Position numbers and translations under genes: made by a program. The notes under the pieces are model-generated. The model did not search any database. It was not told the origin of the DNA and saw only the letters and a list, made by a program, of their open reading frames with translations. A stretch of DNA of 64,000 nt. It comes from Halichondria panicea. Taxonomy: Eukaryota; Porifera; Demospongiae; Suberitida; Halichondriidae. Position 1 is the first letter of the stretch; every line of letters begins with the position of its first letter. The stretch spans positions 558,001 through 622,000 of the forward strand of contig NC_087383.1 in the NCBI RefSeq assembly GCF_963675165.1. Reading direction: 5' to 3'. Shown here piece by piece: positions 12,463 to 34,002 of this stretch.

Positions 12463-15400
12463 GTGGGGGTGGGGTCTGTTTTATCAATCTCTTACACTGT
12501 CCACCAAAGCCTTCCATTAATTGAGAGCCCAGTTTCTGTAGCTTAACTTTGAGTAGACTGTATTTACCCGTGTATCATAGACAGAAGAATGTTGCTGGGA
12601 TATACATAATGGGAGGGACCAACTCACTGGAGGCAGGAAAGAAGGAAGTGTTCTCAGACTCAGCCTGCAAGTTCGCTGGACCCAATAACATATATCCCTT
12701 TGCATTCCGGACACACTCTCATTCACTGGGTAAGTCCGTTCAATATTTTGTTTGCCGTCAATTTTAATAAGACTGCCCCCCTCTAGGTCACCAGATAGTG
12801 GGTTACATCGTGAAGCCGGAGGGCAAGTGGGAGCTGATTGGTACACGTAGTCCGCAAGACGCACAGGTGAGATATTAACAGAGGGAGGTGCTCTTGTCAC
12901 ATGCTCTCTCTGTTACAGACATTTTATCCTGCTGCCAGTCCATCACTGGAGGTGGTAAAAGGGGACACTCTGGTGAGCTAGCTACTGGTAGTGTGTTGTC
13001 ATGTGTGCGTGTGTGTTATCATCATGTGTGCACGTGTGTGTGTGTTATCGTGTGTGTGTGTTATCATGTGTGTACGTGTATGGGCTAGCTACCTTCAAGT
13101 GTATGGGCTAGTTCCTTCATGTGTATGAGTGTGTATGAGTGTGTATGTGCAGGCTCTGCGGTGTGTGTTCAACACTCTGGAGAAGACACACACAGTGAGA
13201 ATGGGGTGAGTGGAGTCACCATGCACGTAATGGTGGGATAGCTAATCCTATTAGCTAACATATTACTATACCACTTAATCCCTCCCACACACAGTCCTGA
13301 CTCTGAAGACGAAATGTGTAACTTCTACATCATGTACTACACTGCCAACAATGGGCGTGGTTTATATGCTGACGATTGCTGGGACCCCCCTCGCGGACTA
13401 ACATACCCCTCAACCCTACCCCCCCTACCCGTACTAGTCAGTAGCTCAGAGCCCCATCATCATCACAGTATGGGAGGTGACAAAGATGAAGAAGATAAAG
13501 ATGATGACTACAAGTGCCCAGTTTCTGTACCTCCCGGAAATCCTAGTCGTTGCCCCGTTCCGACCACAGCCCCTCCAACCACACACCCTCCGATCACACC
13601 CCCTCCGTTCATAGAGGGCGTGGCAGCTCCGCCCCCTACTCTCCTCGGACTAGCCCAGGCTGAGGATTGGGCACTCAACAAGGTCTCCATCCCTGGCCGC
13701 ACTTTAGGTCAAGTCAGTGCAGTAGCTGCGGATGGTGACGGCAATGTACACATACTACATAGAGGATCTGTCAAATGGGACTACGGGTAAGTCATGTGAT
13801 AGGTCATGTGATACGCTATTTATATACTCACACATGTAGGTCATTCTATGAAGACTATACGTACGCACGTGTTGATCAAGGCCCAATCAAGGAGCCTACT
13901 CTACTCAAGTTTACGTCCACAGGGACCCCTCAGATTGCATGGGGGGAGAAATTCTTCTACCTCCCACACGGCCTCACTATCGACTCACAGGGAGCTTTCT
14001 GGGTCACCGACGTGGCCATGCACCAGGTACGCAGCATATGTGTGTGGGTGTGGGTGTGGGTGTGTGTGTGTGCGTGTGTGTGAATTACGTGCCTGCGTGC
14101 GTATGTGTGTACTGTTATGACTTTGATTTCACCTAATTGGAGAGTGCAATATTAAAAAGCCACAACTTTCATTGTAGTTGGAATCCATGCACGTACTGTT
14201 TTGTAAATATTTTTCCAACATGTGTTTTATTGTTCGCAGGTGTTCAAGTTCACCAAGCTAGGAGACAAATCTCCCTCCCTGACTCTAGGGATAGCATTCA
14301 AGCCTGGCAGTGGATTCGGCCACTTCTGTCAGCCCGCCAGTGTTGCCGTGGAGACAAGTGGAGTGTTCTACGTGGCTGATGGGTTAGTTGTGTATGCTAC
14401 ATGTATTGTATGTGAACTATGATCGTGGAGGCCTGTTTTCAGAGCTATCTTTGAGAGGCCATAACTTGTGTTTCGAACATCCGATTTCCAAAAAAAATCG
14501 TGTTTAGTAGCTGTATGGTAGTGCTACAATATGGTGCAGTTAAATCAGTGATTTATTTAGGACCCAAATTGTCCATTTTCGAAAAAAAAGCATGGGCTAG
14601 TGGGTGTTTTTTCTAAATTAAGCCTGTTTTCAGAGCTAACTTCGATTGTCCATAACTTGTGTTAGGAACGTCCAAAATGAATACTATAAGATGCGTTTAG
14701 TAGCTTTTTGGTAGTGCAACAATATGGTGTGCTTAAATCAGCAATTGATTTCGGGGCCAAATTTTCCATTTTAAACTTTACGTGATTGTTTTTTTCTAGC
14801 TAACTTTTGATGTTCAATAATAAGACAACCACACATGCACTGTAGCCACTAACAATGTTATTAATGCTTAATTATTTTGTCCACTCCAGGTACTGTAATC
14901 GTCGTGTCCTCAAGTTCTCCGCCCAAGGGACCCTCATGGAGACATGGGACGGCCCTGTATCCTCCCTGCCTCTCTTCATACCTCACAAAGCTTCCCTCAG
15001 CCGCGACCAGAGCACCCTCTATATAGCAGACCGTGAGAACCAGCGCGTCCTGTCGTATGACACGAGCACGGGAGCTGCTATGGTGTTCAGTGGACCATTG
15101 GAATCTGCAGTTTATGCGGTGTGTGTGAATGGCAGTGGTGGTTGGCCCATGTACGGAGTGTACGGAGGAAAACCAGGGTCAATGGGGTTCAGTCTGGATA
15201 GTCACGGGGAGGTGATGAACACCTGGGGACCTAGCAACGTGAGTGGGTACATGTATCTTACTGCATGTGTGTTGTGGATTTATTATAGTACTGTTGTGTG
15301 TTTTGCGGCTATGTGTGTACAAGTGTTATACTGTACTATTGATGCTGACAAGTACACGTTGCCATAAGCAACTTCCTCCTTCACGTTGAGGTGTGATAGT

Positions 15401-16337
15401 TGTATTATTTTTGGGTCCATTTATACAACCACCTGTACGAGTATACAAGTATGACCAGCTACATCTACCGTGTATTCAATATTTGATATATCTCCACAAT
15501 TCCTATGGTTGCTATGTCTCTGCATGCAGGGTTTCTCCAAGCCACATGACATCACGGTGGACACAGTGCATGGAGCTGTGTACGTAACTGAGATTGGACC
15601 CAACAGGATCTGGAAGTTTGTACCTCTCTATGGTGAGTGCTGGGCAGTATTGTCAGTGACTTTGAGGGACGATAACTCGAGTTAGGAATGTCCGATTTCA
15701 AAATTAAGGGATGTATTTAATAGTTCTTTGAAAGGCCTAACAAATGATTAGTGATTCATTTTGGGCCCAAATTTTCCATTTTCTATTTTCGCCTTAGTCC
15801 CAACTGCATGCTCTTTTTCTATTCCATTCAGCTCACTCTAAAGATGTACCCAACGTTGATACCATCCCAGCCTCACAAGCTCCACCAGCCTCACAACCTC
15901 CACTAACCCCTGACAAACATCCAACAGCCGTCTCTCTCACTGGAGAAACCAATAGCAACGAAACGTCCAACACTACTGCAGATGTTGAGTCTGTCGATGG
16001 TCACCATGGCAATGGTCCTAGTGAAATAGTGACGAAGCGAGCAACATTCAATGTTGGAATCTTTGTGGCCATATTTGTGGTAGTGCTTGTCATTCTTATC
16101 ATCCTGGTAGGAATTCTTAGGGAACACAAGTATTTGAAGAAACTTCGACTGTACGTTGGGTCAAGACGTAAGACAGCAGGGGCCGCAGAAGGGGGCGGAG
16201 TTAAAGTCGAGGCCCGTGGGAAGAAGGGGATTCCCCTACACTCGTTGCTAGGGCCGAGTCGTCCTGGATTCAGTCGACTCAAGACGTATGATTCAGACAG
16301 TGAAGATGAAGACTTCCCGGTCTTCAATAGAGTGTGA
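11092..16337 (+). CDS. PAM: Bifunctional peptidylglycine alpha-amidating monooxygenase
   Basis: It converts glycine-extended peptides to C-terminal amides in the secretory pathway. The start ATG opens a signal peptide (MATSMKQWTMLCLSLLLAVS). The PHM half has the copper ligands: HHMLMFGC (about 11519-11543), IQIHYGHP (about 12119-12142), the HSH of THSHSLG (about 12712-12730) and the methionine of DEMCNFYIMYY (about 13304-13335). A proline/threonine-rich linker (13400-13620) joins the PAL lyase half, an NHL-type propeller with FYLPHGLTIDS, WVTDVAMHQVF, HFCQPASVAV, VADGYCNRRV, YIADRENQRV and KPHDITV. A transmembrane helix (VGIFVAIFVVVLVILIILVG) follows near 16056-16110, then a basic and acidic cytosolic tail ending YDSDSEDEDFPVFNRV. 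That order, PHM-PAL-TM-tail, matches the vertebrate enzyme. All catalytic residues I could check are present, so it looks functional. Confidence 0.94.
11818..11952 (+). repeat. Family C inverted-repeat element in PAM intron
   Basis: A short non-autonomous element with the hallmark end CGAAATATACCCGCTATACGG and the internal words GAACATTTATACCCACGAAT and TTTATACCCTCG. It ends about 20 bp before a PAM exon. Related copies lie at 44215-44405, 54557-54690, 55131-55330 and 56764-56940. Confidence 0.75.
12376..12459 (+). repeat. GT microsatellite at a PAM splice donor
   Basis: An interrupted (GT)n tract begins directly at the 5' splice site after the exon ending CTAAGGAGAG, so the microsatellite supplies the donor GT. 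Confidence 0.8.
14436..14790 (+). repeat. Two family A repeats in PAM intron
   Basis: Two diverged copies lie head to tail (about 14436-14605 and 14624-14790). Shared words are CCATAACTTGTGTT, GAACNTCC, TTTAGTAGCT, GTAGTGC(T/A)ACAATATGGTG and (A)AATT(G/T)TCCATTTT. Another copy in the next-but-one intron spans about 15650-15795. Confidence 0.75.
15650..15795 (+). repeat. Family A repeat in PAM intron
   Basis: A diverged copy with GATAACTCGAGTTAGGAATG, TCCGATTT, TTTAATAGTTCTTTG and CCAAATTTTCCATTTT, between the last propeller exon and the tail exon. Confidence 0.65.
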
Positions 16338-16651
16338 TCACATGACCCCACCTTTATATCAGTGTTTGCAACCAAACTGTTGTTTCTTTATCCATACATG
16401 CATAATTATAGGTACGTAGTCTGTTCAGCCAATAATTGTACATTTTTTCAGTTCCACAGCCATACATACATTGACTGTCCTGTCATAGTAATATGACAGA
16501 AAAAATTATTGTTTAATATTGCAAATAATTATATATTATTATAATGTTGAAATTTCATTAAGTCACACGGAACAAACGGAAACACACACAGTGTCTATCT
16601 ATAACTAGTTCTAGTGCAGTTAGTTCACTTAAGCTTCTGGGAAATGGTGCA
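16338..16651. other. Convergent spacer, PAM / RING gene
   Basis: Holds the two 3' ends. AT-rich sequence at about 16495-16560 probably contains polyadenylation signals for one or both genes, but no clean AATAAA was seen. Nothing else recognised. Confidence 0.4.
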
Positions 16652-19600
16652 CTAGAGGGGAGGGTAGAGGAGGGTAAAGGGAATGACAATATGGGGGAGG
16701 TGTCTTACTTTCTTCTTCCGTAGACAGTAACAGCAAGCCCTGTAATGTGGGGGTGGTGCGTGTGTGTGTGTGGAGGGGGTGGTGCGTGTGTGTGTGTGTG
16801 GAGGGGGTGGTGTGTGTGTGGATTGAGGGGGTGGTGTGTGTGTGTGGATCGAGGGGGTGGTAGGTCATTTAAAAGCACACATGATGCATGCATGCAGTTA
16901 CCAAGTGGTCTTGTGGTTCATATTGAAGGGCACAATGCCATGGCCTTTGTGACACACCTCAGAGCAAGCCTTGCATATCCCTGCATGTATGTACATGTAG
17001 ACATGCATGTAGGGGGGTGGGCAATTACATGTACTAGTATATAGCTAGCCCTTGCACAGCACACACACAGACATTATAACAGTCAATGATGCCAGATAAG
17101 CTATAATAATATTATGCTCACAGTTGAGATTGCACTGCTGACAAGTGAAGTAATCCACAAATTTCTCCTGTCCCTTTGCAAAACCGGCAGCAAAACACGT
17201 AGTGGGTGTGTCCCTGTTATTAGGGTGGGGTAATTCATCTTACACAGTATCTAGCACTCACCCCACTAGGACGATGTCACCTTTGAACCGAAGCTCCGTA
17301 CCTGGAGTCTACAAAGAACAACAAGATGTTATAAGAACTCACGCACACAACCTCCTAACCATATCAAACTCGAGGACAGGTCTACAGTCGGGATGCACCA
17401 CCTGACTGACGAGGGTCATGTCTCCACCAGCAGCCTTGAGGCCTGGAGCATCCTCATCACCCGCAGGAGGGGAGGGTGGGGCCTCGTCGTCAAGGGGAGC
17501 AAACGGACTGCACGGGGGAACATAAAATACCTCTAAAATAAGATGGGGCAATGGACACAGTACATGTACTGTATGCATAACATAACTGCATCGGGAAAAG
17601 AAAGGGGAAAAAGTTGGATGGGGAAACTAATTTAAAGTTAGACACAGTACATGTGCGTACGTACGCTACAAGCTTGCCTGATGATAGATAGCTCCAATTC
17701 TTCGCAGGCAGGGAACGTTTCCACTTCAAGTTCCGCCCCCTCCATCAGCCCTCGGAGCTTACCCAGTACCGTTGCCATGGTATCCTCCGGCAATAGTACG
17801 ACGTCACGAGCAATGAAATCTCTGTCTGGCACTGAGAGTTGTACACTCACGGGTACAGTGGCGGGGGAACGGGGGAGATGCTGACTCAGGTGTCTACAGG
17901 AGGAAGGGGGTGTGGTTAGTACTGTTAGAGTATGCAGTTACAGTGTAGAGTAAAATGATGTGTAAAATGGAATAGAGTTAGTAGAAAAGATAATTAGAAA
18001 ATTGAAAGAAGAAAGATGAAGTTATACTGACAGCAATGGAGTAGAATGATGCAGTATATAGAATAGATATACAGAATAGTGCAGGTGGGGAAAACACAGT
18101 AGGTTGATATATACAACCACATCATCTACTCCTACACATAGACTTAATGAAATTATTATCTGATACGCAGAAAATGATATGGGACAACAAAGTAAATGCT
18201 AATTTACCACAAAACAGCTGACAAGACTGTCTCCCCCTCCCACCTATCGTAGGCACTTGCCAGTAGTTTACCACAAAACAGCTGACAAGACTGTCTCCCC
18301 CTCTCACCTATCGTAGGCACTTGCCAGTAGTTTACCACAAAACAGCTGACAAGACTGTCTCCCCCTCTCACCTATCATAGGCACTTGCCAGTAGTTTCTC
18401 TACCCTCTCCAGTTCACCTGCCAGCACCGTCTTCTTCTCCTCCCATCGTCGCTCCACCACGTCCAATAGTGCCCTACGCCCTAGAGGGGAGGGGAGGCAA
18501 TAAAGAGTGCACGAGGAGGCTACAAAGGTTTGGGCAGGCACCTGGATGGTCAGGGTCGTGTGGGTATTGCTGTATAGCCAGCTGGGCTTGGATGTGCTTC
18601 TCCTGTGCCAGCTTGCTCAGTCCCCTCTTGTAGTCAGCTACCAGTCGCTGTGTGTGTGTGTGGGGGGGGGGGGGTCCTAGAAGCTGTACATGTAGCTAGC
18701 TGTGTTGAACAGCCATATAACTTGTGTTGCAATTTCAGAGTTTCTGAAAGCTTAAAAGAAGCTCTTTAAAATAGAATGTTTAACTTTAAAATTTCAATTT
18801 TCACATTTTTGGTATTTTGTCAAAACAAAAAATGATATTTGATTTGAACATATCACCTGAAAGACCTTTTTTTAAGCATTCAGAAAACCACAAATTAAGT
18901 AAACAGAACTGAAGTTATGGCCGCTCCAACTTTTAATTTGACCTCACCACTGAGCATACAACTAGGACCCTAACTTAAGTACGTGTGAGGGTTGTACCTC
19001 TATACATGTGTACCTGATGGTAGGCCTCGTGTTGTTGCAGACTTTGCTTCAGGTGCTCTGGTAGAGGGTCATGCAATACACAAGTCACACAGTGAGTCGC
19101 ACACTGAAATGATACTCACTTTGTAGTACCACTTGTAGTGGGGAGTCCAGCGTCTCCCCCTTAAAGGGGGCATTGGAGGCTGGAAAAAACGAGAAGATGA
19201 ACAGAACGAGTAGTCGTAACCTTTAACCTCACCTTTCTCCACGAGTACCTTGAAGTATTCCTTCTCTGCCTTGGTCCTCTCCTCCCGTACTGTTCCTGTA
19301 GTGGGTGCGGTTATATATATGGACACTATTATATAGGGAGCAGGCAGGGGTTATATATGGACAATAGAGGCCGGGCCTTTGTTAACAGACACACCCATAC
19401 TACAAGGCTAACGAAAGAATTGCTCAAAAGTTCCCCAACAACTATCGGAGTACATTTAGTATAGTTGGGTACGTACTGATAAGTGCATCAAATCCGACGT
19501 CTTTGATGAGGTCTGTTGCATTCAGTACAGTGTTGCAGCAAGGGCACTTGTGTCTGCATGTACAGGGAGTACTGATAATCACACACACACACACCACCCC

Positions 19601-19952
19601 TCCCACATCCCACACCCCCACCACCCCCTCCCACACACCCACACACCCACCACCCCTTGTAGAGACGTACTTTCGGCTGACCCACTCCTCAATACACTGG
19701 AAACAGAAGCGATGGCCACAGGAGGTGACGCACGTGTCAGTGATCCGAGACATACACACAGTGCAAGTGAAGTGCTCGTACACAGCAGACACCTACACAC
19801 GTCGTTTTATCATGATTTCATCATTTATACAGCAATAATTATTGCTGAGGCTACAGCAAGCTTACAGGGATCTTGAGGGGTAGGTCTGCAACGTCCTCTG
19901 TGTTCTGTCGCTCGTAGGAGGGCACCCTCAGAGTCCCCCCACCAGTAGCCAT
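16652..19952 (-). CDS. RING-type E3 ubiquitin ligase with C-terminal UBR-box-like finger
   Basis: Start ATG at 19950-19952 (MATGGGTLRVPSYERQ). The second and third coding exons give a C3HC4 RING finger, CTVCMSRITDTCVTSCGHRF, followed by CFQCIEEW and CPCCN (19500-19790). A helical, Glu/Lys/Gln-rich middle follows (EEKKTVLAGELERVEKLLA), then a region near 17640-17850 and an acidic proline segment. The last three exons (16652-17190) encode a Cys/His finger of pattern CxxC-x4-WIC-xx-C-xxx-CH-xx-GH ... ACCYC, read across two frame-consistent joins; this resembles the UBR-box (zf-UBR) seen in FBXO11 and UBR proteins. The role is presumably ubiquitin transfer with substrate recognition through the second finger. 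I do not recognise a vertebrate orthologue. Stop inferred at 16652-16654. Confidence 0.8.
16755..16862 (+). repeat. GT/GGGGGTGG-rich minisatellite in last RING-gene intron
   Basis: Four imperfect units of a GTGTGTGTG...GAGGGGGTGGT motif fill the short intron between the last two exons of the minus-strand RING gene. Confidence 0.7.
18203..18400 (-). repeat. 64-bp tandem repeat multiplying a splice donor
   Basis: About three units of 64 bp (TTTACCACAAAACAGCTGAC at 18203, 18267 and 18331). On the minus strand each unit contains the end of an exon (CTGGCAAGTGCCTA(C/T)GATAG) followed by GTGAGAG or GTGGGAG, so three potential 5' splice sites of the RING gene lie in a row. Confidence 0.85.
18709..18925. 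repeat. Diverged family B foldback in RING-gene intron
   Basis: Ends GCCATATAACTTGTGTT on the left and CTGAAGTTATGGCC on the right, with complementary inner words TTTCTGAAAGCTTAAAA and TTTTAAGCATTCAGAAAA. It matches the plan of the family B elements at 35930, 41830 and 52660 but is more diverged. Confidence 0.65.
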
Positions 19953-21079
19953 CTCTCAGACTCTCAGTTACTCTTCTGTAATAGTTGCTGAGTCAGCGCG
20001 AGCCTTGTTTATACATGACCTGTACAAGTACACTGCCTTTGATGTGGTGAGATTCCTTGTAAGATATCTAATAGTTTGCATACCATTACCATACGGTACG
20101 GACGTAGACTGATAATTTTTAATTAGCCAGTTTATAATCATAAAGCTAGCTAGCTAGAGCTCTATTTAGACCTCAACCAGGAGCGAGTACTGACTGTGCA
20201 AGGACTGGAACACGCTACAGCACTGTGTCTGATCTGCATTTCACCCATTGAGTTGTCAGCCAACTACAATAGCTATAGCTTCTTCTGGACCTTGTCTCTA
20301 ACTATAACTTTGCTGTTTTCAAATATCAGTACAAGTAAGTGAATGCATGATTACTGAGTGAGCTACTGTATGACACCACACACACACACACACACACACT
20401 AGAGGCTGTTAACACGTGCGCTGTAGCTGTGTGTTGGGGTGTGCCCATGCATGGGGATTATCAGTTCGTTAATTCATAGTCCGTACCGTCTGGCCTGCCA
20501 GACTAGGGGAGACAGGGTGGTCATGGAGACAGGGTGGTCATGGAGATGTGCTTGGCAGACTCTGGGGGATATTGTGTGGGTGTACCATTTGCCTAGAGGC
20601 AATCTTATTAGGTCTCGTATTGTTCCCTTAATTATCACAGTATGCACAGATATCCATTAAATAATCAATCTGGCACTTAACTATAATAACTATATTATGG
20701 TAGTAGCTTTATATGCAAATGTGCTTCCCCCTATCAACGGTTCGAGCTCCCTTGGGAGACCTTAGTGATAGCGGCCTGCCCCCTCACTTGACAATATGGC
20801 TATTAGCAATAATTTATGGCTAATTAGTCCCGGGGCTGTATATAGGGTGGCTTGTTCAACCATTGTCCCGTGAACATCGTTATGTTGTGTTGGGTGTGTG
20901 CACTGTTCTAATGTGTAGCTCATAGTGTCCTGAATGACAGTCATTATAGTATCTCATTAAGTGCCACACTTGGTTACTAGTACTCTCAGTGCTAGACTAC
21001 AGTAATTGAATTATAATGTGCACTATACACACTGGTGGAAATGTGTTGATCTACAACACCATTACCTCTGTTTGTGTAG
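19953..21079. promoter_or_regulatory. Head-to-head spacer, RING gene / kinase fusion gene
   Basis: Upstream of two divergent genes. A candidate 5' exon of the kinase gene ends near 20333 at a GTAAGTG donor, but no start codon could be tied to it. A (CA)n run lies at 20378-20399 and two copies of GGTGGTCATGGAGA(C/T) at 20517-20545. Nothing else recognised. Confidence 0.4.
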
Positions 21080-29412
<8,333 letters not shown>

Positions 29413-30709
29413 CTATGGAATTATTGTTTTTGTTGTGTGTGCATTCATAATTTGTGTATGTTCGTTGTATTTAATGATTTTCGTGTTATTTGGCAGTGTA
29501 TAGTCTGTTACATTTGATTATTTCGTGTTATTTGGCAATCTGATTGAATGAGTGGGCGTGCAAGGTATACGGAGTTAATGAGTGGGCGGGTGTAGTATAC
29601 GGAGTATATGTGGGATATCCAAGAATGTCACCGCCCCTCAGAAGAGAGAAATATGGCGATTTGTGTACATAGTAACTAGACAGACATAGTGGTGAGCGTT
29701 GTGTGGAGCAAAGTAGACTAGGACATAATTTATATATCTAGCTGTGGAGATTGGCAATACAGAAGGTGAGTTAGTCTACCGTTACTTTAGTGATTGCTTT
29801 GTTGGAACACACCACACACACACACTGTACTGCACTGTGAACTAGCTAGCTACAACTTAACTCGTGTTGTGTGTGTGCCTATCAAAGCCTAAGAGCCATC
29901 TTCTACACACATCTATGTCATAATCACTGTATGCTTGTAATGGCTATTATATGTCAGAATAGTTAATTAATATATGACAGCCGCCCATATTAAATAACTT
30001 TTAGCATAATCATTTCAATTGGTATTGTTCTTGTGTTTGTTCCAAGAAGTATGTGTTTCAAAGAATACGAGAGGAAGCCAACAATTGTCCCTGTTATTAG
30101 TACTAAGGTCGCATTGAACCTTTGTTACTATGTACCTACATCTAATTACGGTCAACGCCCTTTCTCAGCCAAAGTTAAAGTTGGCACAGTACGCTCTAAC
30201 TATAGCAAGTCTTGCGTGTACTGCCCAACCTTTTGTGTGCATGTACATGTCTGCTAGTTTAGAAACATCTTCTGTGTTTGTGTTTCATGTTGAATTGTTG
30301 AGCAGCATGTGTTTTCTTTGGTCTGTGTTTTTCCTTGTTTGGTTACCAATAACATAACTTGTGTGGATTGCATACTTGTTTCAAGATAAACAGTACATTG
30401 TCAGTGTCCTTCTACCACTTCCCTCTCATTCATCCCCCTCTGTACTCTATGTGTTGCCTCTATGCTCTATGTTGCCTCTATGCTCTATGCTCTATGTGTT
30501 GCCTCTTTAATAAACAGTTTCGTTAAAGTTGTGTCTACATGTTCTCCCATGTCTACGATAATCATAACCTTCTGTGATGTGTATGTTAGACTCTGTTTAT
30601 TCTAGTACAATGGGGTTTAAATAGTGTAGCGACTGAGATCTCATTTGTGTATTGATTACTGGGTCTCCCCTCCACAGCCTCCAGTACATGAGAGACCCCC
30701 CACTGAGCC
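29413..30709 (+). promoter_or_regulatory. CSK upstream region with a likely 5' UTR exon and intron
   Basis: A non-coding first exon probably ends at 29765 (AATACAGAAG then GTGAGTT), and a 3' splice site at 30677 (CTCCTCCACAG) leads to the coding exon; the intron between is about 0.9 kb. The exon has an out-of-frame ATG at 30688 that overlaps the CSK start. No coding region seen in 29770-30670; it holds short CTATGCTCTATG repeats near 30445-30500. Confidence 0.5.
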
Positions 30710-33654
<2,945 letters not shown>

Positions 33655-34002
33655 TAGCAACAACCTGTATAGATGTGTGTACACGTTTTGTTTTACAGTA
33701 TGTGACCTAGAACAGAGTGGAATGTACATGCATGTCTCTATGATTACGAAGATAATTTCTAGGAATACAGCTTTTTTGTGATTTTTGTTATAAATGGTAG
33801 TTTGTGTTTTCCTCTCATTAATGAAGTTTTTGTTTATTAATGAAGTTTTGCATTTATGTACTAACAGCGAATGTACGGGGTGCGTGCGGTTTGCAACTGG
33901 TGCGCATTATAAAGGAAACACTTGGGCGTGGCCCATCATTTTCAGCCACGCCCACTAACTAACTACACATGGCTGCTTGTCTTAGCTTATAGCTCAGTAA
34001 AA
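33655..34002 (+). promoter_or_regulatory. Spacer between CSK and CACTIN
   Basis: Holds the CSK 3' UTR and the CACTIN promoter. A 23-base duplicated ATTAATGAAGTTTT word lies at 33818-33849. No gene seen. Confidence 0.4.

Noticed and set aside
12236-12517. His-Thr repeat and Cys-Val repeat frames in PAM intron
   Set aside because: Microsatellite shadows inside an intron.
30033-30357. Two overlapping open frames of about 75 codons in the CSK upstream intron
   Set aside because: No recognisable domain, no codon or splice support, and they lie inside the inferred 5' UTR intron.
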